From: Heterocephalus glaber
Lineage: Eukaryota; Chordata; Mammalia; Rodentia; Bathyergidae
Assembly: GCF_000247695.1 (NCBI RefSeq)
Contig: NW_004624734.1
Location: 31,702,237-31,766,236 of the forward strand
Direction of reading: 5' to 3'
Length of the DNA: 64,000 bases
Of this stretch, positions 23,201-35,200 are shown one piece after another; the stretch's first letter is position 1, and each line of letters opens with the position of its first letter. The position numbers and the translations under genes are program-made. The notes under the pieces were generated by a model. The model was given only the letters and a program-made list of their open reading frames with translations. It ran no database searches and was not told where the DNA came from.

Positions 23201-26200
23201 CTGTGAGAAACAACCGCTCTTTTTACCTCAGCATGTCAGAAGTGACACAAGTGGATGAGCTCAGTCCCTTTAAAGCAGTCACTTCAAGAAATGTTCACTC
23301 CTTACATTTCATAATTTAATGTTCTTCCCTTCACAGCTGTCATCCAGGGAGCTGGGGCTGTCCAGGCTGCCAATTTTCTCCCAACAATGCTGCTGTTGCT
23401 CATAGTGTCCTGGAATTTCTTGGAAACATCTGCAGACTCAGTTCTGTCTCATTACTTTCAAGGCATGTGTGTGTATTTGGAATGTTGGATGATTTGATCT
23501 GGTTTTATCGTCTAGCACATTCCCTGGGCTTGGCTACCACCTAACTGTGGCTGCTTTCTAGAAATCAAATGTGTCTTCAAAGGCAAAGATTTGCCTCCTT
23601 CAAGGATACACTGGCTCTGAGGAGTGGAATTTCCCAGAAGGCCATGGCAGCATCCCTAGGATGATGCTGGCAGCAGCAGGACAAGCCACACCCCCCACTT
23701 GTGACAGCCACAGAGAATGCTACCTTCAGACATTCTTGAGGCCTACCGACTATGACATTTATTCAGTCAACAAATGTTTATTAAGTGCTTCTTTTGTGAC
23801 AAGCATTGTTGTAGGTGCTGGAAATAAAGCAACGAACAAAACAGATTGAAGCCTCTCCTCTGCCCTCATGGAGCTCAGAGGCAAGTGTGGGAGGTGACAA
23901 CAGATATAACTGGTCAGATATATGCTAGGTGCCAGGAAGGCCTACCAAGAAAATCCAAATGGGGGGGACCAGGTGCTGCTGCCAGGTCAGTATTCAGGGA
24001 GAGTGTCCCTGAGGGGAGGCTGGGGTCAAGATCTGAAGGCGAGGCAATGAACCATAGGGATGGACCACAGCACCAGAAAGGACATAGGAAAAAGGAGCCC
24101 TGGCTGGCCCACCAGCCGCACGGGCCTGTCCTAGGGGGCCATTATAGTTCCAGTGTGTACCCCATTTGTACTTTGCTTCCTCATTTCCCCATGTTTCTCA
24201 CAGCCTTTGTGACTGTAATATTAACAGATGCATAATATTTATTTAAATCGATGTATCAGGATTCACTGAGCCCAGCCCCTATTGTTAGCTGCTTCTCCAT
24301 TTTCGAGGGGAGCAGATAAGCCTGCAGTATCTGCCTGTCAGCAACTCTTTGTGTTGCCTGCTTTATTTCCTCAGGATAAACTCCCAGAAAGGGGAGAACT
24401 GGGTCAAGGGCGAGGAAAGGTTCTTCGGCCTTTGCTGCATTAATCCAGTGTTTTCCCAAAGGGATGATATTCATTTCTAGGTCCAAGACCCAGTCTTAGG
24501 AATGTGCTTCCTGTCACACCTAATTGATGACTCCTGGTAATGGCCTCCCAGCTCCTCCACAGCCCTCAGGCAGAAAAAGGGGCCAGACTGTGGGTGGGAG
24601 GTATGGGGGTGGCACAAGAGCTGAGGGTGCACTCACGTGAGCTCGGGATAGACGTTCTCCAGGTACCAGCGGAAGGACTTGCAGTCCATCTTCTTCCTCT
24701 GCTCGATCCTCGTGGCCACACTGAAGGAGGAGATGAGGCCCTGGAGTGGGGTGGGATGACACAGAGGCCCCTGCCCAGGCCCCAGGAGGCCTCTCTCTTC
24801 CCGTAGGCCAGGAGCCATGGAGGCCTGCCCTGCCCAGCCTTGGCCACTTGCTTGCATCATCCTGGGACCCAAAGGTCACTTCAGGCCTCCTGGGTCTCCC
24901 TCTCTCCTCTGCTCAAATCCTGCTCTGAGCTCACTTTTTTGAGGAGCTTGCAGGGGATCCTGGGCTTCTCATTCTTAGAGACCTCAGTTCACACACCACC
25001 AGTTGGTCCTTATTTTCCCAGAGAATTCATGAACAACAAATTCCCCCTTCCTGCCTTCCAGTTTAGGAGAAAGGGTCTAACAAAAAGAAGAGCAACCTTT
25101 AAACGTCTTTGAGGAATCTTGGTCGGTAAGAACTATCCGGTGTGTGCTGGGCACACCGGCATTCAGTCTCCTCATCTTCCTCAGCTGCGCCAACCATGAT
25201 GACCGCGGCCGAGGCCCCTCAACCTCCTATCTAAGCCGCAGTTTCTCCTACAGTCAACTGGGGACACGACCACTCACTCCAGAAAGTTTTTGTGAAAAAT
25301 CAAATGAATTTAGGGGGATGTGAAGTACTTAGGCCAGGGTGAGTCCTTGCTAAGTGTTAGTTTGCCACTAAAAGAAATGTTTAGCAACGTAACTTTGTTT
25401 TTAAAGGGATAGCTATAAATAAATACAGGGAAAATGATTCATTCACAATCAGTCATTTAACAATGTTTTCAAACTCTCCTGACCTCCTTCCTGAGGAGGT
25501 AAGTAGATCTTACGTGTGGTGTAGTGTCCCCAGGTGCATATGCGCACACCCACCCGAGAAATGAGTTTCATGGAACAGTACTTACCCTTCATTACAATCA
25601 GCTCTGATTTTCTATTTTGTTCTGTTCTAATCTAATCTATGGTGTGTTTTTCCCCCCTCTTTTGTAATGCTGGTCACGACTCACTAAATTGATTTCACAA
25701 GCCATCTGCATTTTGAAAATGCTTAACTAGACTCTAGCCCTAACCATCCCTGACAGGAAAATAGGCTGATGGATGACAATTTGGAACAGGGACAGAGGTA
25801 AAACCCAAAATGTCTTTTGCAGGCACCCCTTCCTATGTACTCCTGCAGATGGCAGCTTGGGGATGGCGATGCTCTCATACACCCTGATAAGGTGTGTGCC
25901 CCTCAAGGACCCCTCTCTGGCTTCCAGAGCCACAAGAGGGGAGGCTCAGTTGCTAGGGAGATTGCTAGTGGCTCCCTGGTGTGCACACCACTTCGTATTT
26001 TGCTGGGGTTGAGCTAACATGAGTGGAAGGAGGCAACCAGGGAGGTGGGGGCCCACCTGCCAAAGGCCTTCCCAATGGCCGAGGGCCGGGCCTCGTAGTA
26101 GTATTGCTTGTATTCATCCATCCACACCTCTGCAGTACGTTTGGTATTCCTAAAAAGAGGGGAAGGAGCAAAATAAGGTCACAGAGAGGAGACAGTGTTA

Positions 26201-29200
26201 AGGTTAGGATCAAGTTCAGCTCTTATAAGACTTTTGTCCATTAAAAATATATATTTAAGAAAAAAAGTTGAACTCTGTGTAGCTCAGATGAGAATCTCAG
26301 GAGAATATACAACACAGTGCTGATTGCAGTGGTACAAATTAGCACAATCTTTTTGGAGGACACTCTGCCAGTACCCAGAAGCTTTGTAGCTATGTCTACT
26401 CTTTGACTCCACTTGAAGGAATCTATTCTATGAAAATACTTGCATGTGGGCAAAAAGGACCGCTATATGAATATTTGTTCAACAAAACATTGGTGACAAT
26501 CCAAATGCCCTTCAAAGGGAGAATAACTGTGTGACATGATGGAGAACAAGGCAACCTCAAAGAAAAGGACCATGGTGAGTGGGTTTGGACACATATGGGT
26601 GTGACACAGGGTTGGGGCAGAGGAGCGTGTCACTGAAGGGGTACACAGCTCACCTACTAGCACACATGCACGGCAGTGGGTGTTTCTCTATGCATGAGCT
26701 GTGTACAGAAAAATATTTAAAGGCCTGAAAGGTTAGGTCAGCGGTCTAATAACACTGGCTAGTTCTGTTTAAAGGCCTAAAATGATAGGCTAGCCACTGC
26801 TAACAGTGGTTAGCTCTGACGAGGCAAGTGGAATATGCACAGCAGAAAGAATAGGTAAAAGACTTTCACTTTTTTCTCTGTAATAATATAAAAAGTGAAT
26901 ACATAATATAGATACGTATATATAATCTATTTTGGTATTGCTTGAGTTTTCTGCAGAACATACATATGATTTTTATAATTATAAAAAAAGGGGGGTGGGA
27001 GGGGCAAAATAAAACCCCAGGCCATTCAGTTAGCTACTGGGGAATCCAGGGCTGGACACGGTGGAGAATCACCCTTAGGCGGAGAGGACACTCGAATGGC
27101 AACCCCTCACCCTCCCCTTGCCACTCCTATCAGGACAGCGGGGCTTCCAGGACTGCCCACCTGCCCACTCGCCTGTGAGACCCAGTGGACCCTGTAGCTG
27201 GGGGAATAAATGGACAAATGCTTGACCAGGTCCAGGTCAGGACACTGGCATCCATGACCAGCACCAGGGTTCCCTAGGGGGAGGGTGACACTCAGTCCCT
27301 GGGGAGTTATTGGGGAAGTTTTCCAAGACTCTCACGGGCAAAGGGAGTCAAGAGACAGCTGGTGACAATACTCCCAACTTCATCCTTTTATCCTTTGAAG
27401 TACTGGGAACCTAGAATATCTGACCTGGGAGGGAATATGGGGAAACTGAGACCCAAGAAGTAGCATGGCAGCTGAAGTTGCTTGGTAATCAGCAGGGTGG
27501 GGTCTAGGGGCATGTTCTCCTCCTTCCCTGCCAGGGCTACTCCCACTGGGACCTACCTGATGTAGGTGAGGGCATTGCCCTCAGGGAAGTTGTAGGGGTG
27601 TCGCTTCCTGAAGACGTGGCCCACCCGGCTGCAGGGGACGATTTCCAAACTCCCTCCGCACATCCACACCCTGAAGGAGAGCTCTGCAGGAGACCATGCC
27701 ATCAGGAGGGGGAAGGGGCCCCTTGACAAGTCCCCCTTAGAGAGGCTAGGAGGGGCTGGCCTCCCTCTCTTTGGGGTCTCACTGGAGGTACTTGCTGGAG
27801 TCAGAGCTCCTGGGGCTGATTAAATGGGGCTCTCCCACCCCTTACACACGCTCATCCCATGCACATATGTGCACACACACTCATGCACACACTGCTGAGT
27901 CCTAGGAGAGCAATGGGAAAAGGTGAGGGAGCCAGGACTGTGAACAGAGATCTGCACCGAGTGCAGAAGGAGCATTTGCAGCCTGTGCCGGAAGCCCAGA
28001 GCTCTGCACACCCTCAGGGTGGGGAAACTGGCTGCCAGCCACCCACGGGCTGCCCCGCTGCAGTTCTCTGCCTGTCCGCAGGCCACTAGGACAGTGGGCT
28101 ACTAGGCCCAGACAGGCTCCATGTCCAGGCTCTCGCTGGCTCTCTTGACACACTTCCTTCTGAGAGGTGGTGGAGCCCAAAGGGCTTTTGCAGATGACTG
28201 AAGGAGCACTGCTGGGGAGCCGTAGAGAGGTGCTAGAAGAGTTCATGTGCTTCCCAGAAGGGAACGTCACAAGGTGCCCTCTCTGTTCTCCCTCTCCAAC
28301 CCCTCTTTCTGGCCAGGACCCACCTTGGTCACTGGCAGAGCCTCACATGATCTCTTTCCAACTCCCTGCTTTCCTCCATATCTGCCCTCTAGTTGGACAC
28401 CTGTGATGTTTAAACACTTCTTCCTGACCCAGAAAATCTACCCTGAAAAGAGGAAGACAGTTCTGTCAGGAGTTCCAACCTAGGGGCTGGGGATTTAGCT
28501 CAGTGGTTCCATTGCCTGCTTTGCAAACGCAAGGTCCTGAGTTTGATGCCCAGTACAAAAAAAAAAAAAAAGAGTTCCAGTCTTGGTCTCTCCTCCCACT
28601 TCCCAGCTGACCCCGAGGACTCTCAGTCCCTGGCCAAACCTGGGAGCTCTCAGGCAGCACAGCAGGTGGGACCCTCCTAGTGACTAGCAAGGAGGGAACA
28701 GGACTAACGCCCCCTTCTGGGCAGCCAGTGTACACCAGGCTATGTCCAGGTGCAGCTCAAACCAGGACAGGCCACTTCACTTATCTGGGTCCACACAGGC
28801 TGGGGCCTGCCCATAAACTGCCAGGCATCTGCCCTTCTCCTGGGCAGACTCTGCAGCTGGCCTTAGGAACTGATGTGTAAAACTGGGACAGACCAAGAGG
28901 GCATAAGATATGCATTCTGGTTCCATTTCTGCCAGACTAATGTTACACTAGTTAAGTCAGCTCATCCCAGAGTCTACACTGTCACTAATCAAGTTGTTAT
29001 TATTGCCAGCAATGGCAATGACAATACCAGTAACCATCATCCATTTACTGAGCATTACTATGTGCCATGCTCTTTATATCCATTATCTAACTCTCCCTGC
29101 AACCATGAGAAGTCAGAAAAACACCCCCCTACACCACTTTTTGAGACAGGGTCTCACTATATTGCTGAGGCTGATCTCGAACTCTTGAAGTCAACTGATT

Positions 29201-32200
29201 CCACTGTCTGCCTCCTGAGTGCTGGGACTATACAAGGGTGCATGCCACAGTGCCCAGCTTTATCCTCATATTGCTTTCAATAAGTCCGGTGAAGCTCAAA
29301 GATGTTAAAATAACCTCACTAAGGTTATCCAACTATTCAGTTCCAGAAATGCAACACAAAGTTTACACTCTGTCCAGCAAGCTAAACTGTCTGAATCAGA
29401 TTCCTTAGGGTATTCAGTGACTTGTTCATATGCTATTCTAGATTTCCTTATACTCTAGTATACTCTGGAGACAGGAACTCAGTAAAGAAACAGAAAATAT
29501 GAGCATGTGAGCAAACGTGTAGCATATGTAGCATATCAGAGGGTGGTAAGTCCAATGAAGAAAACGGGGCTGAAGAGAGCACACAGAGTTGGGGGGACTA
29601 AATTTCTAATTAGATTGATTTAGGGGAGTTTCCACTGAAAAGGGGATATTTGAGCTAAGCCCTGAAGCAAGTAACAGAGGGAGTCATATGGCTGTCAAGG
29701 AAGGAGCTTTCCAGGTTGGAGATCAAAGAGAGTGACCACAGGTTCAAGGCCCAGCAAGGAGGCCTGGCAGCCAGGGAAAGTGAGGCAGGGCCAGAGGAGT
29801 GGGAGACAGGGATGAAATTCATGGGGTGTGGTTGAGGGGAAGCCCTGCTAGTACAGGTCTGGTAGCCAGGGTGGGGACTTTGGATGTCGCTTTGAGTGGC
29901 ATGGGAGCCCTTGCAGGGTTTGAGGAGAGAAGAGAGATGATCCATCTGCGTTTGAAAAGGATTCCTTGGGATGGGGTACATAGTTCGGTGCCAGGGCATG
30001 CACAAGGCCCTGGATTCAAGCCTCAACACTGCCAAAATAAATAAAATCAAATAAAAATAAAAAGAACTCTAAGGAGAACCCCAAGGTTTTCCCATTCTCT
30101 AGGCCCAACTCGAGGTGACCTCTGGCTCCTGAGTTTGGGGGCCACAGGAACACAGCTCCATTTGGGCATCTCCCTTCCTTCAAGAAGGAGTGCAATGAAA
30201 GGCTTAGAGCCAAGAGTCTCCCAGCCCAAAATCAGTCCCGGCAGCTGAACATCTGAGCACCACAGCAGCCCAGCCAGTCCTTTGAATTTCTCCTCAGAAA
30301 CACAACCATCTCCAGAACAACTCTGCAGTCCACCTTTCAAGTTCCCCAACCACTGACCCCTGCCTCAGGCAGAGTTTGAAGCAGCTATTTGATCATTCAC
30401 TGTTACTCTGTCAGCCTCCAGCCCGCCCNNNNNNNNNNNNNNNNNNNNNNNNNNNNNNNNNNNNNNNNNNNNNNNNNNNNNNNNNNNNNNNNNNNNNNNN
30501 NNNNNNNNNNNNNNNNNNNNNNNNNNNNCGCAAAAAAAAAAAAGAGAAAGAAAGAGGTCTCTGGAAGCAGAGGAGCCTGTTCCTTTCCCAGCTTTCAAAG
30601 TCTTTACAGGAAACCGGCTTTGTCAAACCTGGCTTCAGGCTGAGACCCAGGACACAAAGGAGGTCACTTAGGACCAAAACACAGGAAAGGAGGTCAGGAT
30701 GGTCGGGTCATGGCAGCCCCGGTTCACAGAATTCACTCCTGCAATGCCGGCCTGGAAATTGTTTCCAAGAGTAAGTCCAAGGGGAGAAAATCCCACACCC
30801 GTGTCTACCCATGTGGTTGGCACCAAGCAGGCTTGGTTTCAGCCTCTCTGCTCAGGGAAAGCACATTTCAGTCTCCTGTCAGGGAAGAGGGGGAAAGCAC
30901 GTTCCTAACAGATTTGACTTTGAAACACCCCCAGTGCTTAAGTGGCTCTGCTACAGGCGCTGTCAGATGTGGTGATTCCTAATTGAAACCTGGAAGGCAG
31001 CACCTACCTCAGTTTTCCCACCTGCCAAATGAGCGAGGTGCCACTAGCCCTACTCATTGCTAAAGAGAGAAGGTCAGGATGCGAAAGAAGACAGCAGGAA
31101 AGGAGGGGAGGAGCAGGAACTGGGCCTTTGTATTTTACAGGATGCAAAGGGCCTACTCTTGCTTCTCAAGGCCCTAGGCTGGCCTGCTGCCCTACTTCAC
31201 CTGCTCGTATGGGCTGCGCCATGGGGCTTCCTTCCCTCTGGATGATGGGTTTGGCCACTGGCAGGCACCAGTAGGAGATGAAATTATCCCCAACACCCTC
31301 CAGCTGGGCTGGCTGCTTGAGGGCCAAGGCCACAGGACCTGTCGGGGGTGCTCCCTCCTGTCTTCCCGACCTCAGGGTGGTGACAGCACCCTGTAGTCTT
31401 GGCCCCACCCTGGATAATCCTGTCCCTTGTGGTCCCCTGTATTTTGCTCACCCAAGGCCACCAGTCAGCACACCTATGTGGGACCTGGTGACCACTTGTA
31501 GAGCTCTGCAGCCCCAGCACCCAGCTAAGCAGCGGTGTGGGGGCCAGTGAATCACGCTCCCTAGTGAACATTTTACCCCTGCTGGCTCCTCCTCTGCTAT
31601 TCTGGGGGCTCAGGCCACTTCCTGCCCTGCTAGGGATGGTGTGGTCTCTACAGCCTCATTTTCAGCGATGGCAGCCACCAGTCCTGTGGGACACATTTTA
31701 TCATCATCTCATTTCCTACTCAAACAACCTCCAGAGGAAACTGGGGTCCAGGGAGACTTTAACTTGCCCCAAACCAAACAGCTTGAAGGTGGAAGGGCCA
31801 GGGCTGGCACCCAGGCCTCCAACCCCACAGCTTACCTGCTGCACCTGCCCAGCCTTTCTAGTGGGAAGCAGCTGTGCTCCATGCTCTGTCCATGTGTTCT
31901 AGTCATGTGGTCACAGCCTCCCTCTAAACACCTAAGCTTTTTTGTTGTCTAGATATAGCTATGTGGCTGTGGTTAAACTGTTTTACTTCTCTGTGCCTCA
32001 ATGCCTTTCTTTTCTTTTCTTTTCTTTTCTTTTCTTTCTTTCTTTCCTTCCTTCCTTCCTTCCCTTCCTTCCCTTCCTTCCTTCCTTCCCTTCCTTCCCT
32101 TCCTTCCTTCCTTCCTTTCTGTCTTTCGTACTGGGCATTGAACCCAGGCTGAAGTACATCCCTATCCCTTTTGATTTTTTTTTTTTAACATTTTAAGACA

Positions 32201-35200
32201 GGGTCTCACTAAGTTGTCCAGGTGGAACTTAAACTTTCAATCCTCCTGCCTCAGTCTCCCAAAATGCTAGAATTGCAGGTGTGCAAAGCCACACCCAGCT
32301 TGTGCCTCAGGTTTTATTTTATTTATTTATTTATTTATTTTTGGTACCAGGGATCGAATGCCTCAGGTTTTAATTGGGAAAATGGAGGACAGTATTTACT
32401 TCACAAAGTTCTTGTGGGTTTTAAATGAGTTAATATGTGTAAAGTCCTTCAATGGCTTGCATAGAATATGCTCAGGCAGTGCTATCAGTACTGCAGTTGT
32501 GTTTACTGTTATTTCCCAACTCACCAAAATTCTCTCCTCCCCAAATGTCCATCTGGGCGTCATACTTTCCCAAGTGGTTAAACCAGGCCTTGTCGATCAC
32601 AAAGATTCCTCCAGCTATGACAGGTGTCCTGGGGACAAAGAGAAGGAAGGGGCAACACTGAGTTGGAGAAGCTGGGAGCCCTTTCAGCGGCTCTAAGACC
32701 CCAGGCCATTTGTCCCCAGTCCCTGCTTGCAGCATCACTGGGGCAGGATGTGTGGCCAACTTGAGGGCCTCTCACAATGGTTCCCAGGCCTCTGCCCTCC
32801 CCATCCCTGCAGGCAGGGCCCAGGGCTCCGAGGACCCAGAATACAGGCTGAGCATCCTCAGGAGCCCTGCAATTGATCCAGCCTCGCACACGCCTCCCAG
32901 GCTCCCAGGCCAGGACGGGGCTCCCCAAGCCCACAGCAGCCCTGACCTGATGGGCTTGGTGGGGTCTGTCCGAGTCATCTTCTGCTCCAGAGGGATCTGC
33001 TCCCACTTGAAGTGCAGGCTCCAATCAAAGCCTAAGGGACAGGGCAGGGTGAGGATGGGGCACAGGGCAAAGTCCAGTGGGTGCTATTGTCCCCCTCGCT
33101 CCACCCCCCCTTGGAGTCTCCATCGATACAGCTGGATCCCAGAGGGCCCTGGGCTCCGCATGCCGTGACTCCTTCCTTCCTAGAGAATGAGTTGACCTCT
33201 GCCTTCCTGGGACTCATGATCCACCGCAAGAAAGACACTACACAGATAAACATAATATTTCAATTGGGGTGAAAAGTGCATAAAAAAGAGTATATAGAAG
33301 TAGATGCCCACACTATTTTAGTAAGGATAGTGGGCAAAGGCTCTCTGAAAAGGTGATGTTTCAGTGTAGACCTGATTAAAGGATGGATCCACAAGGCTAT
33401 CTGTGGAAAAGGAATTCTAGGCAGGGGCAGAAGCAAGTGCAAAGGCTCTGAGGTGATTCCCTCGAAGGGAAAATACTTGGCTTCCCTCAGAATCGGGAGC
33501 CCAGGCTCTGAACAGGAAATCCTCTATGCCCAGTAGCTCCCGACCACAGTCTCTAGAACAGCAGTGTCCAACAGAACTTTCTGCAAGGGTGGAAATGTTC
33601 TTTCTCTGCACTGTCTAATGTGGGAGCAAATCTTCATGTGGCTGGTGAGCACTTGAAACGTGGCTAGTACAACTACAGAATGGAATTGTAAATCTTATTT
33701 CATTTTAATTAATTTAAATATCAATAGTCAAATGTAGCCCTGACTACTGTGAACAAATAGCACATCTCTGGAGTCAAAATGAGAATGGTCTGAAAGATAT
33801 ACAGGGCAAGCCACAAACCTAAGCCACGTATGTCATTGTGAATGTTCTAGGAGTCACATAAAAACCCCACAAAAACATGAAGTTAATCTGAATAAAATAT
33901 TCTTAATGCAATACATTTCAAATAATATTTCAACATGTAATCAATATAAAAATACTAATGAGATATTTTACATTCGTCCACATTAACTCCAAGCTTCAGT
34001 GTGTTTTTTGTAAATATAGCACATCTCAATTCCAAATAGTCACCTTTGAGTACAAGTCACATTTCAAGAGCTCCTCGGCCGACTGTGGTTAACAGCCACT
34101 GTATCCCACAGCAAGGTCTTGACCATCTCTGGGCTGAGCATCCTAGGAATTCATGCCAGGCCAAAGGCTCCCCTCTCCTATGCTAGAGACAGCTGTCAGA
34201 TGGCCTTGTGCCAAGACTGGCCACAGGCCCTGGTCTGGCAGCATCTGGGAAGGCTGTTGCCAGTTTCAGCGAGGGAAAGACTAGGACTGGCCTGGCTCTG
34301 CTAATGACTGTGCCAGGAGCTAGCAACTGTCTTCTCTGGCCCTTTGACCTCAAACCCAGGGGTCCCCCAGGGCCTCTTCATTTTATCTTTGGAAGGAAGG
34401 GTTGGGGGAGCGGGAAGTGTCAGACTCCAGCACAGCTGGGAAGAGCACAGAGCCAGGGCTTTTGCCTGGCCTCAGCCTGCTCCTTTTCAGGCCCAGATCC
34501 CCTCCCCTGGGAGAAGGACCCACCTCCTCGAAGGTCAGCAGAGGCCGCCAGGTAGGCAAAGTTATCCAGACTGATGACATCAATGATGGGGCTCACCACT
34601 CGAGTGTGGTCCTAGGAGAAGAGGTGCAAAATGGTGTGAGGCCAGGGATTGCCCTGCAAAAATCACTCAGCCTCCTGATCTGGGGAGCAGGTCTCTCTGG
34701 GACACATGGCAGCCAGTGCTTCCTGCTAGATATCCCAAGGGCCACCCAGAATTGTGTCTGGCTCCTCGACAGCCCCACTGGAATCCCCTGGGCACAAGGC
34801 ACCCCTGGCCTCTTCTTCTCCCATCATTTCAAGCCCCACTGGGGTCTCATCTCCTCAGTGAAGCCTTCACTGATGCTGAATCTGAAGTATACCCATCTTT
34901 TAAGCTGCTCTCATAGTCACAGTCTAGACAATGGCTGGGATAGTGACTCATCTGCTGCCTGAGGTGGCTCTTGTGCTGCTGGTTGGAGTCGCTGTTCTGT
35001 GCACTATGCACCTCTGTACACATTTGGGCTGAGTCTTCCCAATTGGTTTGCAAGCAGCTTGAGGGCAGGGACCCCACGGTTCCTGGATGAGGTGGATGGG
35101 GGGCCACTCCTTTCATGCCACATCCCCTTTCAGGAAAGACTGGCCACTGTTCATCACTTTCCAAAACACAAGTCCAACCTGAAACACTGCTAAGTACATA

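Larger units (their letters stand above)
22088..24636 (-). other. GALNT16 intron 12
   Basis: 2.5 kb. Holds an old L1-like stretch (22430-22990) with an ID insertion and an 'ATTCAGTCAACAAATGTTTATT' type old repeat motif near 23760. No exon recognised in the rest. Confidence 0.85.
27684..32524 (-). other. GALNT16 intron 9
   Basis: The largest intron wholly inside the window (4.8 kb). Holds SINEs, the first assembly gap, a CT-rich microsatellite and a severely truncated ID. No additional exon recognised; exons 9 and 10 join in frame without it. Confidence 0.88.

Noticed and set aside
31942..32196. Leucine/phenylalanine/serine-rich open frames that look membrane-like
   Set aside because: They translate the CT-rich microsatellite and the flanking SINE.
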